Notes under the pieces: model-generated
The model's database searches: none
What the model saw: only the letters and a program-made list of their open reading frames with translations
What the model was told of the DNA's origin: nothing
Part shown: piece after piece, positions 46,574 through 56,838 of the stretch
Layout: each line of letters opens with the position of its first letter
How positions within the stretch are numbered: the stretch's first letter is position 1
Program-made: the position numbers and the translations under genes
Origin: Cryomorpha sp963741985
GTDB taxonomy: Bacteria > Bacteroidota > Bacteroidia > Flavobacteriales_D > Cryomorphaceae
Length of the DNA stretch: 64,000 nt
Direction: 5' to 3'
Assembly (NCBI GenBank): GCA_963741985.1
Contig: CAVUKD010000004.1
Location: forward strand, 248,001-312,000

Positions 46574-49500
46574 ATGCGCACAAATTTATATATTGTCTTT
46601 CTTCTTAGTATCCTTTCTGGACTGTTTCTCCCAACAGCAAAGGGTCAAAATCGTTTTATTGAAAATGGAGGTCAATGGAATACGAAAGTAGCCTTCCGCT
46701 CAGATATTCCCGGCGGGAAGTTCTATATTGAACCGGATCGTTTTACCTTCGATCTTTACGATGTTGAAACCACGGAAGCCGTTTTCTCGGCTCACGCAGG
46801 AAATCCAAAACCTGAAAATCCTCCGAACACCCTGCGCTGCCATGCCTACCAAATGGTTTTTCAGGGTGCAAATGTTCGTGCTTTGCCAAAAGGGAATAAA
46901 CCTTTTGCCACAGATTACAGTTTTTTTATCGGAAGCGATTCATCCAAATGGGCCGGACATCTTAATGCGTTTACGGAAGTAAATTATACCGATCTCTACC
47001 CCGGCATTGACCTACGCGTATATAGCATTTCTGCATTGAAATATGACTTTATTATCAAGCCCGGAGCCGATCCCAACCAAATAAATATTGAATACAAAGG
47101 CGTAAAACCTAAAATAAATAAAATCGGAGAACTCGAAATTAAAACATCTGTTGGCGATGTACTCGAATCCAAACCATTTGCATATCAAATAATGAATGGC
47201 TTAAAGCAAAAAGTGGAATGCGCGTACACCCTTTTGGGAAATGAACTCCAATTCGAACTAGGCGAATACGATCGTTCGAAGAAACTGATTATCGATCCGG
47301 AACTCATTTTCAGCACCTTCAGCGGTTCTTTTGCCGATAATTTTGGATATACTGCCACCTACGATGCTGAGGGACATCTCTATTCGGGAAGCACCGCTTT
47401 CGGAAATGGATATCCTATAACGGTCGGAGCCTACCAAACCGAATGGGCAGGAGGCGGGAATAATGGTAGCGCCGGTACAGATATCGCCATATCCAAATTT
47501 GCACTCGACGGCACTTCCTTAATCTACAGCACTTTTATTGGCGGAAACGCAGATGAGCTACCTCATAGTCTCATTGTAAACGATGCCAATGAAGTATTCC
47601 TCTACGGAACCACCGGTTCGGCAAATTATCCAACTACTACGGGTGCTTATCAAAACAATTTTTCAGGTGGCGCACCCTTAATTCCCAGCGGAATAGGGAT
47701 AGCATACATCAATGGGTGCGATATGATTCTCAGCCGCTTGAGTGCCGATGGAGGAAGTTTGCTTGGCTCGACCTATATCGGCGGTACTGCCAACGACGGT
47801 ATGAACACTGCTGTGAATCTTAAAAAAAATTATGCGGACGAAGTGCGCGGCGAAATCGAACTCGATACCCAAGGGAATATCGTGGTGGGAAGTTGCACCT
47901 TCTCTGACGATTTTCCGGTAACGGTCAATGCCTTTCAAACCATTAAAAACGCCCAGGAAGAAGGTGTGGTATTTCGAATGAATCCCGACATGACCACCTT
48001 GCTGAACTCCACTTTTTTTGGGGGTGCTGCGCAAGATGCTATCTATTCTATCCACGTGACCGCCGATGGTGAAATAACCGTTGGAGGAGGCACGAGCTCT
48101 CAGGATTTACCTACTACACCGGGCGTGTTTCAACCCGCATATGCGGGTGGCACCGCCGATGGATATATCGCCGCTTTTGATGCCTCTTTGCAAAATCTCG
48201 ACGCCATGACCTATTACGGATCTTCGGGTTACGATCAGATTTATTTCGTGGAGCGAGACAGTTATGGCAATCCGCATATATTTGGCCAGACCACAGCCCC
48301 GGATTCAACTTTTATCTCCAATGCAGCGTATTCCATTCCAAACAGCGGGATGCTCATGAGCAGTTTCTCGCAGGATCTGCAAGGCCGCAATTGGTCCACA
48401 GTTTTTGGAAATGGTGTAAACGTACCAAGCCTCTCTCCTACTGCTTTTTCAGTTGATATTTGCAATCGGATTTATCTTTCCGGTTGGGGAGGAGCAGTCA
48501 ATGGTTTTGGAGGAACGAACGGCTTACCTATTACGCCCGATGCCATTCAGGCAACAACCGACAACAACGATTTTTATTTTATGGTCATGGCCGCCGACGC
48601 CAGTTCACTGACTTTTGGATCATACTATGGCGGCGGTCTTAGCCCCGAACATGTAGATGGTGGCACGAGCCGTTTCGACCGCGGAGGCAAGATATATCAG
48701 GCCGTTTGCGCCGGCTGTCACGGCAATTCCGATTTCCCGATCTTTCCGGAAAACGCCTACAGCCCGCAAAACCACGCCACCAATGGTTGCAACCTAGGAG
48801 TGGTGAAAATCGATTTCGATCTGCCTACCGTTATAGCCGATTTCGAAGCAGATCCTGTCTGCCTTCCCTTGAGTGTAGAATTTCAGAATACAAGCGCCCT
48901 TTTTAGCGGAAGCAACGCTTTTTATACTTGGATATTTCCCAATGGCGATACCTCTTTTCAGGAAAATCCAACCTATTTATTCGACGCGCCCGGTACGTAT
49001 GATGTTAAGCTCGTTGTGACCGAACCCAATGCGTGCAATGTCTCCGACACGGTGGTGCATTCGGTCCAGGTATTCCCCGAGCTTCAATTAGCCATACCCG
49101 ATACCGTTCAATCTTGTACCGAAAATAGTTTTTCTATATCTGCCTTTACCTATGGAAGCGCAAATTATTTTCAATGGGCGACGGATCCCGATTTTCAATT
49201 CATTATTTCGGAAGGAACCGACGACAGCACTTTGGTCTATTCCACAAATACGCTGACTTCGATCTACATAAAAACCAGCAATGGCCTCTGCGATCAGATC
49301 GATACTATTCTTATTTCGCCGGGGCCAGAATTAATGCTTTCTATTGGAGATACGTTGTTATGTAATGGAGATAGCTTGTCGGTAGAATATTATGTGACCG
49401 GCGGAGCAACCGCTGCCAACAGCCTCTGGAGCCCGGATTCGCTTATTTTGACCGGTCAGGGATCGGATACCGTCATCGTCGATGCATCGCAAACAATACA

Positions 49501-50599
49501 GCTCGGAGTGGATATTGAAACTACATTTGGATGTGCGCTCCAGGCTTCCTCCGCCATTGAAGTACACCCCATATTTTTAGAAACCAGTGGAGACACGCTC
49601 ACTTGTACCGATGAGAATATCAGCCTTTCGGCAAATAGTTTTGGCACTAGCCAGAGCTTCCAATGGTCGAATTTTAATGATTTCAGCAATACGATTAATC
49701 CCACAGGAGACAGTGTTATCACTGTGACACCGGAAGGGTTGCAATACTATTTTGTAAAGGTTGAAAACGATGGTTGCACCCGTGAGGATAGCGTTGCCGT
49801 GAGTCTACTGGCACGGGGTACTACAATCTCCAATGATCAGTATATCTGTATAGGCGATACCGCATATATTTCTGTAAGCAATGATTTTCCGGGAAGCCAA
49901 CTCACCCATCAATGGCAACCTGAGGAATATATTGTGTCCGGCCAGGGCACTACTTTGATTCGAGTATTGGTTTCAGAACCAACTACTTTTACAGTCATTA
50001 GCACAACTATTCAAGGCTGTGAAACAGAAAATAGTGCTACGGTCTATACATCTCAACTTGGCAATGCCACCGTTACTGCCACTGCCGATCCGCAAAATAT
50101 TGCTTCCGGGCAGTCGAGTGCTTTATCAGCCGCACCTTTTCCGACAACATACAATTACGAGTGGACACCACAGGATTTCCTAAGCAATCCATTCAATGCC
50201 ACAACGACTGCTTCACCGTTGAGCACAACGACATATGAAGTCACTATCACTGATATCAGCACTTTTGGGATTTGTGCCAAAACGGATACGGTGACGATCT
50301 ATGTGTATGAGGCGATCTGCGGTGAGCCCAATATTTTTGTACCAAATACATTTACACCCAATGGTGATGGCGAAAACGATTTGGTTTTCGTGCGCGGAGG
50401 AACGATCACCGGTCTGCATTTTTCGATTTTTGATCGCTGGGGCGAAAAGGTATTCGAAACCACCGATCAATCGCGTGGCTGGGATGGAACTTTTAAAGGA
50501 AATCTCGCCGAACCGGCCGTCTATGTGTATTACCTCGATGCAAAATGCAACGATGGTCAAACCTACTATAAGAAAGGAAACATTACGCTCGCACGATGA
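46574..50599 (+). CDS. Giant SBBP-repeat/PKD protein with T9SS type B sorting domain
   Basis: 1341-residue secreted surface protein; the frame extends 19 codons to a TTG but ATG 46574 starts the signal peptide (about 1-24, ending AKGQ). Residues about 30-240 are a conserved N-terminal module (NRFIENGGQWNTKVAF start). SBBP beta-propeller repeats follow (about 250-720; repeated YSTFIGG- and GSTYIGGTAND-like units). A PKD domain with Cys residues lies at about 745-835, and Ig-like repeats continue to about 1240. The C-terminal 95 residues (PNIFVPNTFTPNGDGENDL, FSIFDRWGEKVFET, GNITLAR) are the gliding-motility-type B sorting domain. The next gene encodes a PorP/SprF-like protein, the known partner type for such cargo. 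Confidence 0.92.
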   Translation: MRTNLYIVFLLSILSGLFLPTAKGQNRFIENGGQWNTKVAFRSDIPGGKFYIEPDRFTFDLYDVETTEAVFSAHAGNPKPENPPNTLRCHAYQMVFQGANVRALPKGNKPFATDYSFFIGSDSSKWAGHLNAFTEVNYTDLYPGIDLRVYSISALKYDFIIKPGADPNQINIEYKGVKPKINKIGELEIKTSVGDVLESKPFAYQIMNGLKQKVECAYTLLGNELQFELGEYDRSKKLIIDPELIFSTFSGSFADNFGYTATYDAEGHLYSGSTAFGNGYPITVGAYQTEWAGGGNNGSAGTDIAISKFALDGTSLIYSTFIGGNADELPHSLIVNDANEVFLYGTTGSANYPTTTGAYQNNFSGGAPLIPSGIGIAYINGCDMILSRLSADGGSLLGSTYIGGTANDGMNTAVNLKKNYADEVRGEIELDTQGNIVVGSCTFSDDFPVTVNAFQTIKNAQEEGVVFRMNPDMTTLLNSTFFGGAAQDAIYSIHVTADGEITVGGGTSSQDLPTTPGVFQPAYAGGTADGYIAAFDASLQNLDAMTYYGSSGYDQIYFVERDSYGNPHIFGQTTAPDSTFISNAAYSIPNSGMLMSSFSQDLQGRNWSTVFGNGVNVPSLSPTAFSVDICNRIYLSGWGGAVNGFGGTNGLPITPDAIQATTDNNDFYFMVMAADASSLTFGSYYGGGLSPEHVDGGTSRFDRGGKIYQAVCAGCHGNSDFPIFPENAYSPQNHATNGCNLGVVKIDFDLPTVIADFEADPVCLPLSVEFQNTSALFSGSNAFYTWIFPNGDTSFQENPTYLFDAPGTYDVKLVVTEPNACNVSDTVVHSVQVFPELQLAIPDTVQSCTENSFSISAFTYGSANYFQWATDPDFQFIISEGTDDSTLVYSTNTLTSIYIKTSNGLCDQIDTILISPGPELMLSIGDTLLCNGDSLSVEYYVTGGATAANSLWSPDSLILTGQGSDTVIVDASQTIQLGVDIETTFGCALQASSAIEVHPIFLETSGDTLTCTDENISLSANSFGTSQSFQWSNFNDFSNTINPTGDSVITVTPEGLQYYFVKVENDGCTREDSVAVSLLARGTTISNDQYICIGDTAYISVSNDFPGSQLTHQWQPEEYIVSGQGTTLIRVLVSEPTTFTVISTTIQGCETENSATVYTSQLGNATVTATADPQNIASGQSSALSAAPFPTTYNYEWTPQDFLSNPFNATTTASPLSTTTYEVTITDISTFGICAKTDTVTIYVYEAICGEPNIFVPNTFTPNGDGENDLVFVRGGTITGLHFSIFDRWGEKVFETTDQSRGWDGTFKGNLAEPAVYVYYLDAKCNDGQTYYKKGNITLAR

Positions 50600-51609
50600 A
50601 AAAAGCGATTTGGATATACGTGATTTTTCTCGTCTCCACTTTTTCAGTGCGTGCCCAAGACGTACATTTTTCACAATTCTTTTTTTCACCACAAACCCTG
50701 AGCCCGGCAGAAATCGGAAATTTTGATGCCCAATACCGGGTGAATACAAATCAAAAAACCCAGTGGCGGGAAGTGACGAAACCCTATACCAGCTTCGCAT
50801 TTATGGGAGATGGCCGGTTTGGCTTTACGCCAAAAAATATAGCTCTCGGGCTTATTTTAATGAACGACCATACCGGCGATTCCCAGTTCAATACGTTTAC
50901 AATGATGGTTGGCGGATCGTACCGATACAATCTCGAAAAATCAGGAAAACAATTCGCTCAAGGTGGCCTGCAAATAGGGTTTAGCCAGATAAAACTCGAT
51001 GAAAACACCCTCAGCTTCAACAATCAATACAACGGTGTAATATACGACCCAAATCTCCCGTCCGGAGAAGGTTTTGCGCGTAATAGCCGTTGGTACCTTA
51101 ACCTCAATATGGGTTTAAATTACACCTATAAACCCGGAGCAAGAAAAGTAGCTACCATAGGATTTGCAGGAAATAATCTCACGGCGCCCGATCAAAGTTT
51201 CTTTAACGATACAGGTGTAAAATTGCCTTTTCGGATGTCGCTTTACGCACAAGGTGAATGGAAAGTAGCCGAAGATTTTGATCTTTTACCGGCAGTGCGC
51301 TGGATGAATCAGGCCACATTTACCGAAGTGATAATAGGAACAGGTCTTCGCTATATTCTACTTAATGAACGCAATCTTTACCGAAGCATTTTTGCTGGCT
51401 ACTATGGCCGATTTGGCGACAGCGGAATTGCGCTTATCGGTTTTGATATGGATGAATGGCGCGTAGCAGCTAATTATGACATAAATGTGAGCGACCTGAA
51501 ACCAGCAAGTCGGAACCGTGGTGGTTTTGAATTTTCAATACGATATCTATTCAACCGAACGAATACAAACAACGGATTCCGTCATAAATATTGCCCCGTA
51601 TACCTATGA
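50596..51609 (+). CDS. PorP/SprF family type IX secretion membrane protein
   Basis: 337 residues. A signal peptide (about 1-20, ending VRAQ) precedes the family start DVHFSQFFFSPQTLSPAEIG. The remainder is an outer-membrane beta-barrel with alternating aromatic strands, such as GFSQIKLDENTLSF and NLNMGLNYTYKPG. PorP/SprF proteins anchor or help export type B T9SS cargo. Its start overlaps the cargo gene stop by 4 bases and the next gene overlaps its own stop by 4 bases (ATGA), so it is translationally coupled to both. It is likely dedicated to the adjacent 1341-residue protein (inference). Confidence 0.92.
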   Translation: MKKAIWIYVIFLVSTFSVRAQDVHFSQFFFSPQTLSPAEIGNFDAQYRVNTNQKTQWREVTKPYTSFAFMGDGRFGFTPKNIALGLILMNDHTGDSQFNTFTMMVGGSYRYNLEKSGKQFAQGGLQIGFSQIKLDENTLSFNNQYNGVIYDPNLPSGEGFARNSRWYLNLNMGLNYTYKPGARKVATIGFAGNNLTAPDQSFFNDTGVKLPFRMSLYAQGEWKVAEDFDLLPAVRWMNQATFTEVIIGTGLRYILLNERNLYRSIFAGYYGRFGDSGIALIGFDMDEWRVAANYDINVSDLKPASRNRGGFEFSIRYLFNRTNTNNGFRHKYCPVYL

Positions 51610-53816
51610 TTTTCAGGAAATACATCATCGTAGTTTTCATTTTAATCGGTGTTGTGACCAATCTGAAAGCGCAGCGATTAAAAGACTGGATCGATCTGGG
51701 TGACCATGCAATGCAGGACAATGATCCGTATGGTGCACTGGAATATTACAGCGAGGCTATGAAACTCGACAGTGCAAAAGGTGAGGTAAATTACAAATTC
51801 GCCGAAGCCTTAAGGCAAAATCAGGCGTATGCAAAAGCGGCTTATTATTATTACAAAGTCTACCGCCGCGATTATGGAAAAGTTTATCCCGAAGGTGGCG
51901 CCTGGCTGGCTACCATGCAAAAGCAATCGGGGCAGTACGATAAAGCCAAGCAAACCTGGCGTCGTGTGCGCAATCAGTTTGCCGGAGATAAAACGGGCTA
52001 TTGGTACCGAAAGGCTATTGAAGAAATGCGCGCCTGCGATTTGGCAAAGGAATGGATGATAGAAGCCTCACCATTCGAAATGGAAAAAATTGAAGGGAGC
52101 GTCAATTCAAATGCCAGCGAATTTGGCGGGGTTTTCACCGATAAAGATGAGCTGATTTTTACTTCACTTCGTGGGGAATTTGATGCAAAAGGACGCCTCA
52201 CTTCTGATCCCAATAGCTACTTACCTCAACTTTATGTTGCTGACAGCTCTTTCACGGAAGTGAAAATCCTCCCCCTTCCTTCGCCTGAAAAACAAGCTTT
52301 CAATTATTCAATTTCCGCGCTGGGCAACCGAATAGCTTTTGCAACAAAAGTCGCGAACGATCAATATAAAATTCTGATTTACGAAAGTGGGAAAAGCAGC
52401 CCGGAACGAATAATACCAGAAGCAAACGACACGTCGTGGTATTCGCAACCCGCATTTGGATATTTCGGCGACCGGGAAGTTGTGTATTTTGCATCTGACA
52501 GACCCGACGGATTTGGGCAGGAAGATATCTGGTTTATTTTTCTCGATCAGCCGGATGATGGGCCCGCAAACGCCGGCGACAATATCAACACCCCCGGAAG
52601 TGAGATTACTCCTTTTTACCGAGAGGATACACAAAAGCTCTACTTTGCCTCGGACTGGCATTATGGTTTTGGAGGGTACGATCTCTTCTCGAGCGATGAA
52701 ATTGGAGGTAGTTTTTCCTTTCCGGAAAACTTGCAAAAACCCTTCAACTCCCCTGCCAACGACATGTACTATTCGTTTAATGCGCCGACGGGAAAAGGTA
52801 CGACCACATCGAATAGAATTGGCTCAACCAATGCGAAAGGAAGTGGTTGCTGCAATGATCTCTGGCTTTTCACAGAAGAAAAACAAGCTAAAAAAGATTC
52901 ACTTCCGGAAATAGAATCGCTCGAAGCGTTGAACGATTATCTGCCGGTAAAATTGTATTTTCACAACGATGAGCCCAATCCAAGAACACGTGCCGAAACA
53001 ACAGATCTCGATTATTTGGAGACCTATCGCGCATATATTAAGCTTCTGCCCCTTTATGAAACCGCCTATCGCGAGGGATTGTCCCAAGATGAAGGTGACA
53101 AAGCCGAAGAAGATATGGATGCTTTCTTTCGAGATTCAGTAGATGAGGGGGTTGATCATTTGAAACTTTTTAGCCGTCTTCTCGCCCAGGAACTCGATGA
53201 AGGTCAGGAAATTGCTATTACTGTAAAAGGATTTGCAAGTCCGTTGGCAAAGACCGATTACAATGTAAAACTTACCTCGCGGAGAATTTCTTCGCTGGAG
53301 AATTATTTAAGTGATTTTGATCGCGGAACCTTGATTCCATACCTCGATAATACTGCTGAAAATGGCGGAAGGCTGGAGATTATTAAAATCCCTTTTGGAG
53401 AATATACGGCGAGCAATATCGTAAGTGACAATCCCAACGAAGCGAATGCCATATATAGCGTTGCGGCTGCTCAGGAACGAAAAATCGAAATAGTTTCTGT
53501 ACAACGGGCGAGTTCGGACACCACCCTTTCTGAAATGCGGTTTGAAACCGAAATTCTGGATTTTGGAACCATCGAAAATACCGATACGCTGTCATTTGAA
53601 TTTTCCTACAAAACTACGGGACTGCTTAAAATAGATTCCATCGGATATGATACCACAGTAGTGGCCATAGACAATAATCTAACCGGAAAAATAATTGGAA
53701 AATTGCACCCATTTAAAAGTACCGGAAAGCAAAATACTGTCATTACGATTTATGGCAATTTCCCAGAAGGAAAAAAAGAATTAAACTTGACATTTGAAAT
53801 AACAAAGAAACCATGA
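51606..53816 (+). CDS. TPR / WD40-like (PD40) / OmpA-like envelope protein
   Basis: 736 residues from the ATG at 51606, which overlaps the upstream TGA. A signal peptide (about 1-22, ending LKAQ) is followed by TPRs (about 25-150) and PD40-type beta-propeller strands (about 190-420), for example FASDRPDGFGQEDIWF and FASDWHYGFGGYDLF. An OmpA-like domain follows (about 480-635; VKGFASPLAKTDYNVKLTSRRISSLENYL), which may bind peptidoglycan. A C-terminal DUF1573-like Ig segment ends it. PorE is a known T9SS protein with this architecture and links the outer-membrane complex to peptidoglycan. Similarity in domain order only is claimed here. Confidence 0.82.
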   Translation: MIFRKYIIVVFILIGVVTNLKAQRLKDWIDLGDHAMQDNDPYGALEYYSEAMKLDSAKGEVNYKFAEALRQNQAYAKAAYYYYKVYRRDYGKVYPEGGAWLATMQKQSGQYDKAKQTWRRVRNQFAGDKTGYWYRKAIEEMRACDLAKEWMIEASPFEMEKIEGSVNSNASEFGGVFTDKDELIFTSLRGEFDAKGRLTSDPNSYLPQLYVADSSFTEVKILPLPSPEKQAFNYSISALGNRIAFATKVANDQYKILIYESGKSSPERIIPEANDTSWYSQPAFGYFGDREVVYFASDRPDGFGQEDIWFIFLDQPDDGPANAGDNINTPGSEITPFYREDTQKLYFASDWHYGFGGYDLFSSDEIGGSFSFPENLQKPFNSPANDMYYSFNAPTGKGTTTSNRIGSTNAKGSGCCNDLWLFTEEKQAKKDSLPEIESLEALNDYLPVKLYFHNDEPNPRTRAETTDLDYLETYRAYIKLLPLYETAYREGLSQDEGDKAEEDMDAFFRDSVDEGVDHLKLFSRLLAQELDEGQEIAITVKGFASPLAKTDYNVKLTSRRISSLENYLSDFDRGTLIPYLDNTAENGGRLEIIKIPFGEYTASNIVSDNPNEANAIYSVAAAQERKIEIVSVQRASSDTTLSEMRFETEILDFGTIENTDTLSFEFSYKTTGLLKIDSIGYDTTVVAIDNNLTGKIIGKLHPFKSTGKQNTVITIYGNFPEGKKELNLTFEITKKP

Positions 53817-54511
53817 CTTCGACTATATTTGGAGAGACGTATCGACTAAAATCAAATTTACCTTTTGCCGGCAAACTAAAACGAAGTGATTTTCTCAAAA
53901 TTGATCTCTCCAAAAAGAATCCGGATCTAAAAACCGGTAAAACAGATGATTTGGAAGGCTTGTCGGAATATGTGTTTGGTAAAATCGAAGCGGCGGGGGC
54001 GAAATGTGCTTTTGGCGGGTATGCCGAAAAAAGAGATTTATACCAACGCAGCAAGCACTTTTCGACGAACGAAGATTTTCGTTCCATTCACCTCGGCATT
54101 GACTTTTGGATGCCCGCAGGAACTCCTGTTGTTGCACCCATTCCCGGGAGAGTACACAGTTTTAAAAACAATGACAATCGGGGAGATTATGGGCCTACCA
54201 TTATCTTGGAGCATTTTATTGAAAATCAAATAATTCATTCGCTTTATGGCCACCTAAGCACGGCTTCTTTGGGAGGTTTGAAAACCGGACAATTAATAGC
54301 CCGAGGAGAAGAAATCGGTACCTTGGGCACTCCTGATGTAAACCGCGACTGGCCACCGCATTTACATTTTCAATTGATCAGAGATATGGGAGAACATTTA
54401 GGAGACTACATTGGTGTTTGCCATAAAAAGGACAAGAAATACTACCTTAAGAATTGTCCGAATCCAATTGCTTTCTTTGAATCTGACACATGGAAAATGC
54501 TCGCTCAATAA
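53813..54511 (+). CDS. M23 family metallopeptidase
   Basis: 232 residues, a zinc endopeptidase of the lysostaphin/LytM type that cuts peptidoglycan peptide cross-links. Ligands are visible: His93 and Asp97 in HLGIDFW, and His185 in PPHLHFQ; His147 in SLYGHLS and His183 are the further active-site His. No signal peptide is evident, which is odd for a peptidoglycan enzyme. The sequence resembles M23 modules that are fused to kinase-aminotransferase proteins in other bacteria (recollection). It overlaps the OmpA-like gene by 4 bases, making it the fourth gene of the T9SS run. Confidence 0.85.
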   Translation: MTSTIFGETYRLKSNLPFAGKLKRSDFLKIDLSKKNPDLKTGKTDDLEGLSEYVFGKIEAAGAKCAFGGYAEKRDLYQRSKHFSTNEDFRSIHLGIDFWMPAGTPVVAPIPGRVHSFKNNDNRGDYGPTIILEHFIENQIIHSLYGHLSTASLGGLKTGQLIARGEEIGTLGTPDVNRDWPPHLHFQLIRDMGEHLGDYIGVCHKKDKKYYLKNCPNPIAFFESDTWKMLAQ

Positions 54512-54610
54512 AAAACTGATTTCGTGTGATTTAGTTATTTTTTCTCATTACATATTTTCATTTTATCATTTTTCACAGTATCTTGGTACCTACGTGAATA
54601 CAATCATGCT

Positions 54611-55471
54611 TTGACCACTTTGCTTTACCAATCAATACTAAGACTGGGTTTAATTGTCTTTTTAATCAGTTCTTTTTACGGATGCAATATTGCCAACCCA
54701 TCTGGTAGCTCATCCACGAAAACATCTGAAGAAGAATCTGTTATACCCAATTCAGTTTGGATTTCTGATGCTGAGTTCTATCTTGATAATACCGTTAAAA
54801 ATGACAGCGCTTACGCTCTATATTCAGCGTTGACCAGCGACAAGGAAACCGAGATAAAGATGGTGTTTGGCTCCGAAAAACACCTTCATTCTGTTGAAAT
54901 TTTAGGAGATGCCAATTTATCGCACCAAATTTTTTTCGAAAACAGTAAAATTATTTTTTCCCATCACCTTGATAAATCTGCAAATATAGAATGGCTTGTG
55001 GCATATGCCAATGAAAAACCTTATGCCTCTGCTGTAAAGAATCAAGGTGCTTGGAAAGCGGTACATCCAGAAGACATTCCAATCAACAAACAAATAATTC
55101 AACTGGCTCAGAAGCAAGCAAAGAGCTACGAGGAAAAAGAATTACGACATAATTACACCCATCGAATTAAGAAAAATCAGGAAACTATTCACGGGAAATT
55201 TGAGTCCAACTTTTCGATTTCATTTGCCTTGAACGTACGAAAAGGTCAATCGATTCATTTGTCGTTGGAATCGGCCAATAAAACCATCTATTTCACCGTG
55301 GCTCCAAACAACGGATCGAATATGGAGCACCGCGAATGGAATGGCGTCGCCACTATTACCGGAGATTTAAATATTACTGTTTTCTCAGTCGATTCAGCTC
55401 ACGATCAAGCTTTTTCGTTGAATGCTCAATGCGTCAGCCCGCAAAACCTAGCTTTCGCTCCAGCGCCTTAG
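54611..55471 (+). CDS. Putative lipoprotein, unknown function
   Basis: 286 residues. The N-terminal helix is followed by SSFYGC at about residues 20-25, a plausible lipobox with Cys25. The rest is a soluble domain with no motif I recognise. No in-frame ATG opens it: the frame begins at TTG 54611 (another TTG at 54620), so the start is uncertain. Its last 38 bases overlap the convergent tryptophan dioxygenase gene. It follows the M23 gene by about 100 bases, possibly co-transcribed. Confidence 0.6.
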   Translation: MTTLLYQSILRLGLIVFLISSFYGCNIANPSGSSSTKTSEEESVIPNSVWISDAEFYLDNTVKNDSAYALYSALTSDKETEIKMVFGSEKHLHSVEILGDANLSHQIFFENSKIIFSHHLDKSANIEWLVAYANEKPYASAVKNQGAWKAVHPEDIPINKQIIQLAQKQAKSYEEKELRHNYTHRIKKNQETIHGKFESNFSISFALNVRKGQSIHLSLESANKTIYFTVAPNNGSNMEHREWNGVATITGDLNITVFSVDSAHDQAFSLNAQCVSPQNLAFAPAP

Positions 55472-56471
55472 GCAACTTGGGTCGACTTCGTCGCGATACG
55501 AGTAAGCCGTTCAAACCGGCGAGTTCGGCATAGATATAGTGTTTGTCCATGGCAGCTTTTAAATAGCTTCTGCCGCTTGAATTACCCGTACCTACCCGGC
55601 TACCAATCATTCGAAATACCATGTTGATATGGCGCGTGCGCCAGGTAGCCATGAGCTCATCTGTTTCGAGCAGGGAAATCAGAAGTTGGTATGGCAAATG
55701 AAGCAGCGGATATTCGCGATAAAGCATTATAAACAGGGCTGCACGCGAAGCCTTAGCTGACAATCTTCGATCCGAAGAATCTTCAACTCCGTAGAGTACT
55801 TTATCGAATAATTCCGCATTCGACGACTCGATTTCCAACAATCCCGATGTATACGCTTTCTTATATTCTTTCCAAAATGGATGCTCCTGAATATGGCTCA
55901 AATCTGCCTCGTCCCAGAGCGTGGCATTCTCGAAATAGGGCATACGCTCAAGCCATTCATTGAGTAAATCGAGTAAAGAAGGACTCGCCTCGGTATCTTT
56001 TACATGCTGCACATCCTCCTTATGCAATTGTGAAATATAATATTGTTTACCATGTCGGTCCTGATAGCGCAGACCGAGGCGCGCTTCGAGCTCTTTCCAT
56101 TGGATACTCTGAAAACCACTCGCCGGACGCAGCAAGTCCCGAAAATCGAGAAAATCCAACGATGACATGGTCTCCATAATATTAATCTGATCGACCAAAA
56201 GGCGCAGGATGGTATTGATACGATGCCCGCGGTGTACGACGGTCTGAAGGGCCGGATCGTTGTCGTTAACTTTTGGCGATGAAAGAATTTTGATAATAGA
56301 ATCAAGCTCAAACAAAATCTGTTTAAACCAAAGTTCATACGCCTGATGCGTGATAATAAAAAGCATTTCGTCATGTGCTTCCACACCGGCAATTTCACTT
56401 TCCAGTTCCTGGGCGTTGAGGATTTTCTTAAGTTGCAGGTAATCTTTATAATAGACTTCTTTTTCGGACAT
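55434..56471 (-). CDS. Tryptophan 2,3-dioxygenase
   Basis: Heme enzyme opening the indole ring of tryptophan to N-formylkynurenine, first step of the kynurenine pathway. From ATG 56471 it has 345 residues (12 upstream codons are open). The family stretch HDEMLFIITHQAYELWFKQI (about 32-51) and RHINMVFRMIG with the probable heme ligand His281 are present; the following GTGNSSG is a near match to the family GTGGSSG loop. The 3' end overlaps the convergent lipoprotein gene. No other kynurenine genes are in the window. Confidence 0.94.
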   Translation of the reverse strand: MSEKEVYYKDYLQLKKILNAQELESEIAGVEAHDEMLFIITHQAYELWFKQILFELDSIIKILSSPKVNDNDPALQTVVHRGHRINTILRLLVDQINIMETMSSLDFLDFRDLLRPASGFQSIQWKELEARLGLRYQDRHGKQYYISQLHKEDVQHVKDTEASPSLLDLLNEWLERMPYFENATLWDEADLSHIQEHPFWKEYKKAYTSGLLEIESSNAELFDKVLYGVEDSSDRRLSAKASRAALFIMLYREYPLLHLPYQLLISLLETDELMATWRTRHINMVFRMIGSRVGTGNSSGRSYLKAAMDKHYIYAELAGLNGLLVSRRSRPKLPKALERKLGFAG

Positions 56472-56838
56472 TTTAGTACTTCTTTTTGCTGGTATAAAGG
56501 TATACATTCTGAAATGCTGATAAAGAGATCAAGAATGAAAAATTGAAATTAGTCATTCAACCCACCTGCCGGCCCCCAGCCCGTCCATACAAATTCCTTG
56601 CAGTCAAAAAGGGGAGTCACACGCGTCAAGCGATTCAAATTTCGGATGGTGTGTGCCTCTGTCAAAATTTGAGACCATCAGTTGTTTGGATTACTCAGTG
56701 AAACTTACGACTGAAAGAAGGCCCTATGGCCAATGGGATAGCTGCGCGGTTAATGCATTCAATCCAAAAACCCGAAAAATTTTATTTCCAAATGAGAATC
56801 CCGTGTAAATTGAAATTCGTAATTCGTAATTAACCGTC
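56472..56838. other. Intergenic stretch with short tandem repeat
   Basis: About 370 bases without a gene. Near its end (56814-56830) ATTCGTA is repeated in tandem (about 2.4 copies). Nothing else was recognised. Confidence 0.5.

Noticed and set aside
50213..50800. Minus-strand open frame (195 codons) across the T9SS/PorP junction
   Set aside because: Antisense to the sorting domain and PorP start; no family features.
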